This document shows positions 11,345-21,471 of a stretch of 64,000 nt of DNA, piece after piece. This DNA comes from Curtobacterium sp. SGAir0471 (GTDB taxonomy: Bacteria; Actinomycetota; Actinomycetes; Actinomycetales; Microbacteriaceae), in contig NZ_CP027869.1 of the NCBI RefSeq assembly GCF_005490985.1, forward strand, positions 1,984,001-2,048,000, in the 5' to 3' direction. The notes beneath the pieces were generated by a model. It searched no databases. It was given only the letters and a program-made list of their open reading frames with translations, and was not told the origin of the DNA. The position numbers and the translations under genes were made by a program. The stretch's first letter is position 1, and each line of letters begins with the position of its first letter.

Positions 11345-13570
11345 TTACTCCTGGTGGCCGTCGTGGCGACCGCCGGTCGTCGGGACCGACTTCTGCACCT
11401 GGACCAGGAACTCGACGTTCGACTGCGTCTCCTTGAGGTTGCGGAGGACGACGTCGAGTGCCTGCTGCGGGTCGAGCCCGGCGAGGGCGCGACGGAGCCG
11501 CCACGTGATCTTGACCTCGTCGGCGGAGAGCAGCTGCTCCTCGCGACGCGTGCCGGAGGCGTTGATGTCGACCGCCGGGAAGATCCGCTTGTCGGCGAGG
11601 TGCCGGTTGAGGCGGAGCTCCATGTTGCCGGTGCCCTTGAACTCCTCGAAGATGACCTCGTCCATCTTCGAGCCGGTCTCGACGAGCGCGGTCGCGAGGA
11701 TGGTCAGCGAGCCGCCGTCCTCGATGTTGCGCGCGGCGCCGAAGAAGCGCTTCGGCGGGTACAGCGCGGCCGAGTCGACACCGCCGGAGAGCACGCGGCC
11801 CGAGGCCGGCGTCGCCAGGTTGTAAGCGCGACCGAGGCGGGTGATCGAGTCGAGGAGCACGACGACGTCGTGGCCCAGCTCGACCAGGCGCTTCGCACGC
11901 TCGATGGCGAGCTCGGCGACCGTGGTGTGGTCCTCCGCCGGACGGTCGAAGGTCGAGGCGATGACCTCGCCCTTCACCGAACGCTGCATGTCGGTGACCT
12001 CTTCGGGCCGCTCGTCCACGAGCACGACCATGAGGTGCGCCTCGGGGTTGTTCTTGGCGATCGCGTTGGCGATGGCCTGCAGCACGACGGTCTTGCCGGC
12101 CTTCGGCGGCGAGACGATCAGACCGCGCTGGCCCTTGCCGATCGGCGCGACGAGGTCGATGATCCGCGTGCTCAGCTTCGACGGCTCGGTCTCGAGGCGC
12201 AGGCGCTCGTTCGGGTACAGCGGGGTCAGGTCGTGGAACTCGACGCGCGCCGCGGCCTCGTCGGCGGTCTGGCCGTTGACCGAGTCCACCTTGACGAGCG
12301 CGTTGTACTTCTGACGTGCCTGCTGCTCGTTGTCCCGCGGCTGCTTGATCGCACCGACGATCGCGTCACCCTTGCGCAGGTGGTACTTCTTCACCTGGCC
12401 GAGGGACACGTAGACGTCGCTCGGGCCCGGCAGGTAGCCGGTCGTGCGGACGAAGGCGTAGTTGTCGAGGACGTCGAGGATGCCCGCGATCGGGATGAGG
12501 ACGTCGTCCTCGGTGATCTCCGGCTCGAACTCGTCGTTCTGGCCACCGCGGCCGCGCTTCCGGTCACGCTGCCGACGACCACGACCGGTCTCGGTCTCGT
12601 CGCCGTGCTGGCCGTTCTGCTGCTGGCCGTTCTGCTTCTGCTGGCCGTGCTGCTGCTGGCCGTTCTGCTTCTGCTGACCGTTCTGCTGACGGTCGTCCTG
12701 CTTGGCGTCGCCGGACTTCTGCTCGTCCTGCTTGCCGCCCTGCTTCTGCTGCTGACCGTTCTGCTGGTCGCCGTTCTGCTGGCCGCCGTTCTGCTGGCCG
12801 CCGTTCTGCTGCTCGGCGCCCTCGGCGTTCTGCCCGCGACCGCGGCCACGACCACGGCTGCGACGCCCGCGGCGCGGGCCGCCCTCGCCCTGCTGGTCCG
12901 CCTGGTCGTCCTGCTCCGGTGCGGACGTGGGCTGCTCGGTCGAGGTGCCCTGCGTCGCCTGCGCAGCGTCCTGCTGCACACCGTCCTGCTGGGTCTGCGG
13001 TGCGGTGTCCTGACCACCGCGGCGGCCGCGACGGCGACCGGACTGCGCGGCCTCCTCCGCGTCCTTCTCAGCGCGGACCTGGTCGAGGCCCGCGAGCAGG
13101 TCCTCGGTGCCGGTGTGGCCGTGGTTGGTGTGCTCGGCGGCCGAGGTCGGCGCGGCGTTCACGGTGCCGGCCGAGGAGGCGCGGCGCGAGCGGCGACCGC
13201 GGGGCTCGGCCGCGGGCTGCTCGCCCGTCTGCCCCCCGGACTGCTCGGCAGCGGCCTGCTGCGGCTCGGGGTCGGCCTGCTGCTGCCCGGGTTCCTGGGC
13301 AGCAGGCGAGGACGCCGGGGTCGCCAGGGTCGGCTGCTCGGCGACCGGGGCCTGCTCGACCGGCGCGGACTGCTCGGCGGCCGGAGCCTCGGCACCAGCG
13401 TCGTCGGCGACGGGGCGCTTGTCCTCGATCGAGGCGATGAGGTCGCCCTTGCGGAGCTTCGAGAGCCCGGTGATGCCGAGCGAGGAGGCGATGCGCTGGA
13501 GCTCCGGCAGGCGGAGTGCGCGCAGGTCGCTGGGGATCTCCACCTGGGTGGAGTCGTTGACGTTCGTCAA
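11345..13570 (-). CDS. rho: Transcription termination factor Rho with a long Gln/Asn-rich insertion
   Basis: RNA-dependent ATPase ring that ends transcription. TTG start at 13570 after an AAAGGA site; the product is 741 residues against about 420 in E. coli. Order: Rho N-terminal helical domain (about 1-52), then roughly 300 residues of disordered Arg/Gly-, Gln- and Asn-rich sequence. The RNA-binding cold-shock-like domain follows from about 355, then the P-loop SPPKAGKT near 487-494. Residues about 253-322 (DNA 12,605-12,814) are a low-complexity run of Q-Q-N-G and N-G-Q-Q units. Actinobacterial Rho proteins commonly carry charged insertions; the Gln/Asn richness is notable. Confidence 0.97.
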   Translation of the reverse strand: MTNVNDSTQVEIPSDLRALRLPELQRIASSLGITGLSKLRKGDLIASIEDKRPVADDAGAEAPAAEQSAPVEQAPVAEQPTLATPASSPAAQEPGQQQADPEPQQAAAEQSGGQTGEQPAAEPRGRRSRRASSAGTVNAAPTSAAEHTNHGHTGTEDLLAGLDQVRAEKDAEEAAQSGRRRGRRGGQDTAPQTQQDGVQQDAAQATQGTSTEQPTSAPEQDDQADQQGEGGPRRGRRSRGRGRGRGQNAEGAEQQNGGQQNGGQQNGDQQNGQQQKQGGKQDEQKSGDAKQDDRQQNGQQKQNGQQQHGQQKQNGQQQNGQHGDETETGRGRRQRDRKRGRGGQNDEFEPEITEDDVLIPIAGILDVLDNYAFVRTTGYLPGPSDVYVSLGQVKKYHLRKGDAIVGAIKQPRDNEQQARQKYNALVKVDSVNGQTADEAAARVEFHDLTPLYPNERLRLETEPSKLSTRIIDLVAPIGKGQRGLIVSPPKAGKTVVLQAIANAIAKNNPEAHLMVVLVDERPEEVTDMQRSVKGEVIASTFDRPAEDHTTVAELAIERAKRLVELGHDVVVLLDSITRLGRAYNLATPASGRVLSGGVDSAALYPPKRFFGAARNIEDGGSLTILATALVETGSKMDEVIFEEFKGTGNMELRLNRHLADKRIFPAVDINASGTRREEQLLSADEVKITWRLRRALAGLDPQQALDVVLRNLKETQSNVEFLVQVQKSVPTTGGRHDGHQE

Positions 13571-13747
13571 GGTCGGTGTTTCCTTTCGAACCGCAGAACG
13601 CGGAGAGTTTCCACCGTCCCGGCGCATGGGTGCGCTGCGACCGCCGTTCAGACGACGGACCGGGATTCGGTGATCTGAAAGAGAGTGCCCCCGCGCACCG
13701 GACCCTGCGCCAGCGCCGACGGATCCGGTGCGGATCGGCCTGTGCGC

Positions 13748-14740
13748 CTACGCTGGATCGGCTTCGAGCGCCGAGTGCGGCACCACTGTAGCACCACCGA
13801 GGTCGACGGCCAGCATGAGCGCCCGCCAGTCGGACTGGGCGTGTCGAGCCACCAACTCGGCCGCGGTCAGGCGCTGCGACGGATCGCTGCCGAGCACCAG
13901 CAGGCTCGGACCGGCCCCGGACACCACGGCGGCGAGGCCGTGCTGCCGGAGCAGTCCGATCAGGGCGTCGGTCTCCGGCATCGCGCTGGCCCGGTACGAC
14001 TGGTGGAGTCGGTCCTCGGTCGCGGCGAGCAGCAGCTCCGGGCTCTGGATGAGCGCGGCGACGAGCAGGGCCGACCGGGACACGTTGAAGGCCGCGTCCT
14101 CGTGGGGCACGCTCGCGGGCTGCAGGGACCGCGCGAGCTTCGTCGACAGCGTCGAGGTCGGCACGAAGACCACCGGCGAGACACCGCGGTGCACGAGCAG
14201 CCGCTTGACCGCAGGACCCTCGGCCGTCATCCACGCGATGGTCAGACCGCCGAACAGCGCCGGTGCGACGTTGTCGGGGTGGCCCTCCATCTCGGTCGCG
14301 AGGGTGAGGAGTGTCGACGCGTCGAGGTCGACCACGCCCTCGAGGAGACCGCGGGCCGCCATCAGCCCGGCGACGATCGCCGCGGCCGACGAACCCATGC
14401 CACGCCCGTGCGCGATCGCGTTGACGGCGTGCAGTTCGAGCCCGGGCTGCTCCAGGCCGGCGTGCTCGAGACCTCGGCGGACGGCCCGGACGACCAGGTT
14501 CGACTCGTCGGTGGCGACCTCCCCGGCGCCGACGCCCTCCACCGTCACGGTCGCGCCGGGCTCCGGGCGGACGCGCACCACGACCTCGTCGTAGACCGAG
14601 AGCGCCAGGCCGAGCGAGTCGAACCCGGGCCCGAGGTTCGCAGAGGTCGCCGGGACCCGCACACGGACCGCCCGTCCGGCCGGTACAGCACTGCGGGCGG
14701 TCACGCCCTCCCCCGGTCCGGACGAGCGGTCGGCGCTCAC
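13748..14740 (-). CDS. thrB: Homoserine kinase
   Basis: GHMP-family kinase that phosphorylates L-homoserine in threonine synthesis. Landmarks: [15 protein letters not shown] near the N-terminus, the ATP loop [14 protein letters not shown], and the C-terminal [11 protein letters not shown]. The GTG at 14740 overlaps the thrC stop (GTGA), giving 330 residues. A second GTG at 14704, close behind a GGGGGAGGG stretch, would give 318 residues and is nearer the usual length, so the start is not settled. Third gene of a hom-thrC-thrB run. Confidence 0.95.
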   Translation of the reverse strand: MSADRSSGPGEGVTARSAVPAGRAVRVRVPATSANLGPGFDSLGLALSVYDEVVVRVRPEPGATVTVEGVGAGEVATDESNLVVRAVRRGLEHAGLEQPGLELHAVNAIAHGRGMGSSAAAIVAGLMAARGLLEGVVDLDASTLLTLATEMEGHPDNVAPALFGGLTIAWMTAEGPAVKRLLVHRGVSPVVFVPTSTLSTKLARSLQPASVPHEDAAFNVSRSALLVAALIQSPELLLAATEDRLHQSYRASAMPETDALIGLLRQHGLAAVVSGAGPSLLVLGSDPSQRLTAAELVARHAQSDWRALMLAVDLGGATVVPHSALEADPA

Positions 14741-15816
14741 GCGGGGCCGACCAGTCCGAGCACTTCGGCGACCGACTTCGTGTCGACCGGCACGCTCGTC
14801 GGGGCGACCTCGCCACCGTCCTCGGTGCGGAGCGCCCACTGCGGGTCCTTGAGGCCGTGGCCCGTCACGGTGATGACCACCTTCGCACCCTGCGGCACGA
14901 CACCGGCGTCCGCGCGCTCGAGCAGACCGGCGACACCGATCGCCGACGCGGGCTCGACGAAGACGCCGACCTCGGCCGACAGGATCCGGTGCGCGGCGAG
15001 GATCCCCTCGTCGGTGATGGCCCCGAAGTACCCGTCGGTCTCGTCGCGCGCCTCGAGCGCGTACTGCCACGATGCCGGGTTGCCGATGCGGATGGCTGAG
15101 GCGATGGTGTCCGGGTGGCGGACGACCTCGCCCGAGACGATCGGTGCGGAGCCGGCGGCCTGGAAGCCGAACATGCGCGGCATCTTCGTCGAGCGGCCCG
15201 CGGCGACGTCCTCGCGGTACCCGCGGGAGTACGCCGTGTAGTTGCCCGCGTTGCCGACCGGCAGGAAGTGGAAGTCCGGGGCGTCGCCGAGCACGTCGAC
15301 GACCTCGAACGCGGCGGTCTTCTGCCCCTCGATGCGGTCGTTGTTCACCGAGTTGACCAGGTGCACCGGGTAGTTCGCGGCGAGGTCGCGGGCGATGTCG
15401 AGGCAGTCGTCGAAGTTGCCCTGGACCTGCAGCAGCTGGGCGTCGTGCGCGACGGCCTGGCTGAGCTTGCCCATCGCGATCTTGCCCTCGGGCACGAGCA
15501 CCGCGGCGGTGATGCCCGCGTGTGTGGCGTACGCGGCGGCCGACGCACTCGTGTTGCCGGTCGAGGCGCAGATGACGGCCTTCGCGCCGTGCTCGACGGC
15601 CTTCGAGATCGCCATCGTCATGCCGCGGTCCTTGAACGACCCGGTCGGGTTCATGCCCTCGTACTTCACGTACACCTCGGCGCCGGTGCGCTCGGACAGG
15701 CGTCGGGCCGGGATGAGCGGCGTGCCGCCCTCGCCGAGGGTCACGACGGGCGTCGCCTCGGTGACGTCGAGACGGTCGGCGTACTCGCGCAGGACTCCCT
15801 GCCACTGGTGGGCCAT
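14737..15816 (-). CDS. thrC: Threonine synthase
   Basis: Pyridoxal-phosphate enzyme converting O-phosphohomoserine to threonine; 359 residues. The PLP lysine is in [10 protein letters not shown], and [13 protein letters not shown] is the phosphate-binding loop. The length and sequence match the short actinobacterial type. A strong AAGGAGAGC ribosome site precedes the ATG at 15816. Overlaps thrB by four bases. Confidence 0.97.
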   Translation of the reverse strand: MAHQWQGVLREYADRLDVTEATPVVTLGEGGTPLIPARRLSERTGAEVYVKYEGMNPTGSFKDRGMTMAISKAVEHGAKAVICASTGNTSASAAAYATHAGITAAVLVPEGKIAMGKLSQAVAHDAQLLQVQGNFDDCLDIARDLAANYPVHLVNSVNNDRIEGQKTAAFEVVDVLGDAPDFHFLPVGNAGNYTAYSRGYREDVAAGRSTKMPRMFGFQAAGSAPIVSGEVVRHPDTIASAIRIGNPASWQYALEARDETDGYFGAITDEGILAAHRILSAEVGVFVEPASAIGVAGLLERADAGVVPQGAKVVITVTGHGLKDPQWALRTEDGGEVAPTSVPVDTKSVAEVLGLVGPA

Positions 15817-15867
15817 CAGGCTCTCCTTGTTCGGTGTTGGTGCAGTCGGGGGCGGACGGTGCGGGGG

Positions 15868-17187
15868 CTAGGCCCCGACCACCCGCAGGACGCTGGTGAT
15901 CTCGACGACGACGTCCTCGTTCCGGAGCGCGACGACCGTGGCGGCCAGGTCGGACTCGCGGGCGAGGTGCGTACCGATGACGAGGGTCGCAGTCCCTGCG
16001 GTGCCGTCGCCCGGGTCGGTCGCGGCGGACTGCTCGACGGTCTCGACGCTGACGCCGTGCGCCGCGAGCACACCGGCGACGGTCGAGAGCACGCCGGGAG
16101 CGTCGGCCACGTGCAGCGTGATCTGGTAGCGGGTGCGGACGGTGCCGATCGGGAAGACGGGCAGCGCCGACTGGGTCGACTCCGCGATGCCCGGACCGCC
16201 GATGACGTGCCGGCGCGCGGCCGACACCAGGTCGCCGAGCACCGCCGACGCGGTCTCGACGCCACCGGCACCGGCACCGTAGAACATGAGGTCGCCGGCG
16301 GCCTCGGCCTCGACGAACACGGCGTTCTTCGCCCCGTGCACGCTGGCGAGCGGGTGCGACTCCGGCACGAGCGCCGGGTACACGCGGGCGCTGACGCCCT
16401 CGACGCCGTCCTCATCGGTGAGCCGCTCGGCGGTCGCCAGGATCTTCACGACGTAGCCGGCCTTGCGTGCGGCCCGGACCTGCTCGATGGTCACCGAGGT
16501 GATGCCCTCGCGGTGGACGGCGGCGAGCGGCACCGACGTGTGGAACGCGAGCGAGGCCAGGATCGCGGCCTTCTGCGCGGCGTCGTAGCCCTCGACGTCG
16601 GCGGTCGGGTCGGCCTCGGCGTACCCGAGCTCGGTCGCGGTCGCAAGGGCGGCCTCGAAGGTCGAGCCCTCGCGGTCCATCAGGTCGAGGATGAAGTTCG
16701 TGGTGCCGTTGACGATGCCCATGATCCGCTCGATGCGGTCGCCCGCGAGCGAGTCGTGCAGCGGTCGGATGATCGGGATCGCACCGGCGACGGCGGCCTC
16801 GTAGTAGAGCTGTGCGCCGACCTGCTCGGCCGCGGCGAAGAGCTCGGGACCGTGCGTGGCGAGGAGCGCCTTGTTGCCCGTGACCACGTCGGCGCCGGAC
16901 TGCAGGGCCTCGAGCACCAGGGTGCGCGCCGGCTCGATGCCGCCGATCAGCTCGACGACGATGTCCGCGCCGAGGATGAGCGACTGCGCGTCCGTCGTGA
17001 AGAGCTCCTTCGGCAGGTCCACGTCACGCGGCGCGTCGAGGTCCCGGACCGCGATGCCGACGAGCTCGAGCCCGGCACCGGCGCGCGAGGCCAGCTCGTC
17101 GCCGTGCTCGAGGAGCAGGCGCGCCACCTGGGAACCGACGGAGCCGGCTCCGAGCAGCGCGACGCGGACGTTGCGGTATTCGATCAT
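15868..17187 (-). CDS. hom: Homoserine dehydrogenase
   Basis: 439 residues. Reduces aspartate semialdehyde to homoserine. N-terminal Rossmann motif ALLGAGSVGSQVA, the catalytic segment with GIVNGTTNFIL, and a C-terminal ACT domain (about 350-430, TLHVADAPGVLSTVAGVLA), which in this family senses threonine. So feedback control is likely, by family knowledge. ATG at 17187; an in-frame extension upstream overlaps lysA and was rejected. Lies between lysA and thrC. Confidence 0.97.
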   Translation of the reverse strand: MIEYRNVRVALLGAGSVGSQVARLLLEHGDELASRAGAGLELVGIAVRDLDAPRDVDLPKELFTTDAQSLILGADIVVELIGGIEPARTLVLEALQSGADVVTGNKALLATHGPELFAAAEQVGAQLYYEAAVAGAIPIIRPLHDSLAGDRIERIMGIVNGTTNFILDLMDREGSTFEAALATATELGYAEADPTADVEGYDAAQKAAILASLAFHTSVPLAAVHREGITSVTIEQVRAARKAGYVVKILATAERLTDEDGVEGVSARVYPALVPESHPLASVHGAKNAVFVEAEAAGDLMFYGAGAGGVETASAVLGDLVSAARRHVIGGPGIAESTQSALPVFPIGTVRTRYQITLHVADAPGVLSTVAGVLAAHGVSVETVEQSAATDPGDGTAGTATLVIGTHLARESDLAATVVALRNEDVVVEITSVLRVVGA

Positions 17188-17242
17188 GTGGTGCGCATTC
17201 CTGTGGGGCGGGCGGCAGCCCGGTCGGTCGGGGTCAGCGGCA

Positions 17243-18643
17243 TCAGCCGGCGACGACCCCCGTGTCGCGGGCGAGCAGGTCGTCGATCGACTCGCCACGG
17301 ACGAGGATACGGGCTGTGCCGTCCGCGACCGCGACGACCGGCGGGCGGCCGACGTGGTTGTAGTTGCTCGCCAGGGACCAGCAGTAGGCACCCGTGGCCG
17401 CCACGGCGAGCAGGTCGCCACGGTGCACGTCGCCGGGCAGGTACTCGTCGTTCACCACGATGTCGCCGGACTCGCAGTGCTTCCCGACCACGCGCGTCAG
17501 CACCGCCGGGGCGTCCGACGCGCGGGCGAGTCGTGCCGAGTAGTCCGCGCCGTACAGCGCCGGCCGGGCGTTGTCGCTCATGCCGCCGTCGACGGACACG
17601 TACGTGCGCGTGGCCGAGGAGCCGTCGTCCGTCTCGAGCGTCACCGGCTTGATCGTGCCGACGCGGTAGAGCGTCGCGCCGGCCGGACCGACGATGTAGC
17701 GACCGGGCTCGACGGCGATCTCCGGCACCGGGATGCCCCGCTCGGTGCAGGCATCGGCGACGATGGTGGCCAGGGCCTCGGCGACGTCCTCGGGTGCGAA
17801 CGCCTCGTCCGCCTCGGTGTAGTCGATGCCCCAGCCCCCGCCGAGGTTGAGCTCCGGCACCGGACCGGACGCCACGAGCTCGGCGTGCACGTCCATCAGG
17901 CGCCGTGCGGCCTCGCGGAAGCCGGACTCGTCGAAGATCTGGGAGCCGATGTGCGAGTGCAGCCCGACGAACGCGAGCGAGGGCTCGGCCCGGACCGCGG
18001 CCGCGGCGTCGACGGCCTCGGACAGGGGGATGCCGAACTTCTGGTCCTCGCGCGCGGTGGCGAGGTACTCGTGCGTGGAGGCGTGCACCCCGCTGTTGAT
18101 CCGGATGCGCACGCGCTGCACCGTACCGGCGTCGGCGGCCGCGCGTGCGACGCGGCAGATCTCCTCGTGGCTGTCGAGCACGATCGTGCCGAGGCCGACC
18201 TCGACCGCGCGGGCGATCTCGGCGTCCGACTTGTCGTTGCCGTGGAAGCCGAGGAGCGCGGGGTCCGCTCCCCCGGCCAGCGCGACGGCGAGCTCGCCCG
18301 CGGTGCAGACGTCGAGCCGGAGTCCGGCCCCGGTCATCCACGCGGCCACCTGGGTCGTGAGGAACGCCTTCGCGGCGTAGTAGACGTGCGCGCGTGTCCC
18401 GATCCGGGCGAAGGCGTCGGTGAACGCCGTGCGGACCCGGGCAGCCCGCGCCTGCACGTCGCGCTCGTCGACCACGTACAGCGGTGAGCCGAACCGTGCG
18501 ACCAGGTCCGATGCCGTGATGCCGCCGATCGCGAGTTCGCCGTCGTCCGTCCGCGTCGCGGAGGCCGGCCAGATCCGCGCGGTGAGCGCGGAGGCGTCGG
18601 CCGGGAACCGCAGCCGCGGCGGGGCAAGGGGGTTGGCGCTCAC
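17243..18643 (-). CDS. lysA: Diaminopimelate decarboxylase
   Basis: PLP enzyme of the alanine-racemase fold that makes L-lysine from meso-diaminopimelate; 466 residues from the GTG at 18643 (VSANPLAPP), chosen for its AGGATC ribosome site. PLP-Lys is in YAAKAFLT, HIGSQI and GGGWGIDY bind cofactor phosphate, and CESGDI carries the active-site cysteine contributed across the dimer. It supplies lysine for protein and, by inference, for the putative poly-lysine synthetase about 4 kb away, though the two are not in one operon. Confidence 0.96.
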   Translation of the reverse strand: MSANPLAPPRLRFPADASALTARIWPASATRTDDGELAIGGITASDLVARFGSPLYVVDERDVQARAARVRTAFTDAFARIGTRAHVYYAAKAFLTTQVAAWMTGAGLRLDVCTAGELAVALAGGADPALLGFHGNDKSDAEIARAVEVGLGTIVLDSHEEICRVARAAADAGTVQRVRIRINSGVHASTHEYLATAREDQKFGIPLSEAVDAAAAVRAEPSLAFVGLHSHIGSQIFDESGFREAARRLMDVHAELVASGPVPELNLGGGWGIDYTEADEAFAPEDVAEALATIVADACTERGIPVPEIAVEPGRYIVGPAGATLYRVGTIKPVTLETDDGSSATRTYVSVDGGMSDNARPALYGADYSARLARASDAPAVLTRVVGKHCESGDIVVNDEYLPGDVHRGDLLAVAATGAYCWSLASNYNHVGRPPVVAVADGTARILVRGESIDDLLARDTGVVAG

Positions 18644-18721
18644 GGGACCCGATCCTACCGAGCCGGGGCGGGCCTCCCGGCCGGTGTTACGCCCGTCGGC
18701 CACGGTGGCGGTGCGCCGGGG

Positions 18722-19477
18722 TCAGCCGCAGGAGCCGACCGTGCCCAGGCCCTGCTCGGAGAGCGGCAGCGAGTCCGCGGTGACCCGGACGGTGGCCTGC
18801 TCGGCGGTGACGTCCACGGACCGGACCCGGAGCTGCTCCGGCAGGAACTGCGCCGTGCAGACCTGGACCGGCACGCCCGTGACGCCCGGGATGCGGTCGA
18901 CGCGCAGCCCGAGCGCGGAGTTCGTGATGCGGACGCTCTGCGGGGTGATCGTGACGCCGCGGCCGTCCTGCTGCGCGACCACGTCACCGGTGGCGGCGTA
19001 GTTGATGTCGTAGCCGAGCACCGCGGTCGACCCGGAGAGCTCGACGCCGCCGTCGACGAGCCGGAGCCGTTCGAACAACGGGCTGTACTTCGCCAGGTCC
19101 TGCACGCTCGTCGCGGCGAGGGTCACGTGGCCGTCGACGTCGCTGACTTCGCCCTGACCGTCGACCGGGACGTCGCGCGCGGTGACGTCGGCGGCGAGCG
19201 GGACCCCGTCGACCGTCAGGCGGTCCGAGGTGATGTCGACCCGGTCGAGCGTGCCGGCGAGCAGCTGCGGGATGACGACGCCGTCGGCGTGCGCGGTGAC
19301 CTCACCGGTCGCGCCCTCCGGCAGGGACTGCTCGACCTGGTCCGCGATGATCCGGTCGACGACGCCGCGCAGGACGAACTCCGCGACGACGACCAGCGCG
19401 GCGAGCACGAGCACCACGACGACGAGGACGACGGGCCAGCGACGGCGCTTCCGGGAGGGCGCGGTGGCGGAGGACAT
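18722..19477 (-). CDS. LmeA-like phospholipid-binding protein (DUF2993 type)
   Basis: 251 residues. A basic N-terminus (PSRKRRR) is followed by one helix (WPVVLVVVVLVLAALVVVAEF, about 14-34) and an exported beta-rich domain resembling DUF2993/LmeA. In mycobacteria LmeA binds phosphoinositides and helps lipomannan maturation; that role is not proven here. Two cysteines near the C-terminus (VCTAQF and GSCG) could form a disulfide. ATG at 19477 has a CAGGGTGG site upstream. Lies between argS and lysA, as in relatives. Confidence 0.75.
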   Translation of the reverse strand: MSSATAPSRKRRRWPVVLVVVVLVLAALVVVAEFVLRGVVDRIIADQVEQSLPEGATGEVTAHADGVVIPQLLAGTLDRVDITSDRLTVDGVPLAADVTARDVPVDGQGEVSDVDGHVTLAATSVQDLAKYSPLFERLRLVDGGVELSGSTAVLGYDINYAATGDVVAQQDGRGVTITPQSVRITNSALGLRVDRIPGVTGVPVQVCTAQFLPEQLRVRSVDVTAEQATVRVTADSLPLSEQGLGTVGSCG

Positions 19478-19625
19478 CGTCCCACCCTGCCAGGTGCTCC
19501 CCGTGGCCGGCCTGGAGGCGCGGTGTGTGCCCGCCGAGCCCGCTGCGCCGGGCGCATTGCGTCGCGTGGTCGCCGCGGCGGCGCGGCGCGGCGGTGGCGC
19601 GGCGTGTGGTGGCGTGGCGCGGCGT

Positions 19626-19688
19626 CGAACCACGGAAACGACATCGAACCAGGCGGACTGCCTGGTTCGATGTCGCAATCGTGGTTCG
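19626..19688. repeat. Nested inverted repeat between argS and the LmeA-like gene
   Basis: Inner arms of 16 bases, CGACATCGAACCAGGC (19639-19654) and its perfect complement (19660-19675), flank a five-base loop GGACT. Outer arms CGAACCACG (19626-19634) and CGTGGTTCG (19680-19688) continue the fold past small bulges. It sits just after the argS stop at 19729 (minus strand), so it may act as a terminator, but both arms repeat the core TCGAACCA, which ordinary terminators do not need. No second copy was noticed in this window. Confidence 0.8.
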
Positions 19689-19728
19689 TAGCCCGACCGG
19701 CAGCCGCTGCCACGCGGCGCCGCAGCAG

Positions 19729-21399
19729 CTACATGCGCTCGGGCGCGCTCACCCCGAGGAGGCCCAGGCCGTTGCGGACGACCTGCCCGGTGGCGTCGTT
19801 CAGCCAGAGTCGGGTGCGGTGCAGGTCCGTCACGGCCTCGTCCCCGAGCGGCGTCACGCGGCAGGCGTCGTACCAGCGGTGGTACAGCCCGGCCAGCTGC
19901 TCGATGTACCGCGCGATACGGTGCGGCTCGCGGAGCTCGGCGGCCTGACGCACCACGCGCGGGTACTCGGCGAGGGCCCCGAGGAGGGCGCCCTCCGTCT
20001 CGTGCGTCAGCAGGGACGCGTCGAACGCCGAGCGGTCCACGCCCGAGGCAGCGGCGTTCCGCGCGACCGACTGCGTGCGCGCGTGGGCGTACTGCACGGT
20101 GAAGACCGGGTTGTCGTTCGTCCGCTTCGTGAGCAGGTCGAGGTCGATGTCGATCGACGTGTCGCTGGCGAACCGCACGAGGGCGTACCGACCGGCGTCG
20201 ACACCGACGGCGTCGACGAGGTCCTCCATCGACACGATGGTGCCGTTGCGCTTCGACATCCGGAACGGCTGGCCGTCCTTGAGCAGGTTCACCATCTGCC
20301 CGATGAGGATCTCGAGGTTCTTGCCCGGCTCGTCGCCGAACGCCGCGCACATCGCCATCATCCGGCCGACGTAGCCGTGGTGGTCCGCGCCGAGCATGAT
20401 GAGGTTCCGCTCGAACCCGCGCTCGCGCTTGTCGAGGTAGTACGCCAGGTCACCGGCGATGTAGGCGGGCTGGCCGTCGGACTTGATCACGACGCGGTCG
20501 CGGTCGTCGCCGAAGTCGGTCGTGCGGAGCCAGAGCGCCCCCTCGGCCTCGTACATCTTGCCGAGGGACTGCAGCCGCTCGATGGCCCGCTCGACGGCCT
20601 TCGACTCGTGCAGCGAGTTCTCGTGGAAGTAGACGTCGAAGTCGACGCCGAAGTCGTGCAGCGACGACTTGATGTCGGCGAACATGAACTCGACGCCCTC
20701 GCGACGGAAGAGCTCCTGCGCCTCGTCGCGGGGCAGGTCGCGGACGTCGGTCCCTGCGGGGAGCGTGGCGATCACGCGCGCCGCGATCTCGCCGATGTAC
20801 GCGCCGCCGTAGCCGTCCTCCGGCGTGGGCTCCCCCAACGCCGAGGCGACGAGCGACCGGGCGAAGCGGTCGATCTGCGCGCCGTGGTCGTTGAAGTAGT
20901 ACTCGCGGGTGACGCGTCCGCCCTGCGCCTCGAACACGCGGGCGAGCGAGTCGCCGACGGCGGCCCAGCGGACACCGCCCATGTGGATCGGGCCGGTCGG
21001 GTTCGCGGACACGAACTCGAGGTCGATCGACACGCCCTCGTACAGGTCGCCGTGCCCGAACGCGACGCCCTGGTCGACGATGGTGCGGGCGATCTCGCCG
21101 GCGGCGGCGGCCTCGAGCGTGATGTTGATGAAGCCCGGGCCGGCGACGTCCACCGAGGCGACACCGTCGAGCTCGGTCAGCTCGCCCGCGATCTCGGCAG
21201 CGAGCTCGCGCGGGTTCGTCCCGAGGCGCTTCGCGAGCTGCATGGCCGCGTTCGAGGCCCAGTCGCCGTGCGCACGGTTCTTCGGCCGCTCGAGGGCCAC
21301 GTGGGACTCCCCGATCGTCACGGTGTCGGACGCGCCTCGTCGCTCGACGACCCCGGTCAGGATCGACAGGTACGCGGCGGAGAGTTCGGCAGGAGTCAC
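19729..21399 (-). CDS. argS: Arginyl-tRNA synthetase
   Basis: 556 residues, class I synthetase charging tRNA-Arg. Signature features: the HIGH-like segment in [18 protein letters not shown], the KMSKS-like FRMSKRNGT, and the DALR anticodon-binding C-terminus ending in [14 protein letters not shown], the standard ArgRS C-terminus. GTG at 21399 ([11 protein letters not shown]) is chosen; no strong ribosome site is seen, and the divergent lipoprotein gene begins 72 bases away. A tRNA-Arg gene lies about 0.8 kb away. Confidence 0.96.
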   Translation of the reverse strand: MTPAELSAAYLSILTGVVERRGASDTVTIGESHVALERPKNRAHGDWASNAAMQLAKRLGTNPRELAAEIAGELTELDGVASVDVAGPGFINITLEAAAAGEIARTIVDQGVAFGHGDLYEGVSIDLEFVSANPTGPIHMGGVRWAAVGDSLARVFEAQGGRVTREYYFNDHGAQIDRFARSLVASALGEPTPEDGYGGAYIGEIAARVIATLPAGTDVRDLPRDEAQELFRREGVEFMFADIKSSLHDFGVDFDVYFHENSLHESKAVERAIERLQSLGKMYEAEGALWLRTTDFGDDRDRVVIKSDGQPAYIAGDLAYYLDKRERGFERNLIMLGADHHGYVGRMMAMCAAFGDEPGKNLEILIGQMVNLLKDGQPFRMSKRNGTIVSMEDLVDAVGVDAGRYALVRFASDTSIDIDLDLLTKRTNDNPVFTVQYAHARTQSVARNAAASGVDRSAFDASLLTHETEGALLGALAEYPRVVRQAAELREPHRIARYIEQLAGLYHRWYDACRVTPLGDEAVTDLHRTRLWLNDATGQVVRNGLGLLGVSAPERM

Positions 21400-21471
21400 G
21401 AGGGTCGAGTCTACCGGGACGCCCAGGTGCCTCGCGGGCCGGTGCCGGACGGCGTGCAGCATCATGGCTGG

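Noticed and set aside
10235..13678. A 1147-codon plus-strand open frame opposite prfA and rho
   Set aside because: Antisense shadow. Its long Leu/Val runs are the complement of the Gln/Asn repeats in rho, not a membrane protein.
17243..18643. lysA, hom and thr genes as part of the poly-lysine cluster
   Set aside because: Their order is conserved core synteny in actinobacteria, and argS lies between them and the synthetase; they are ordinary amino-acid genes.
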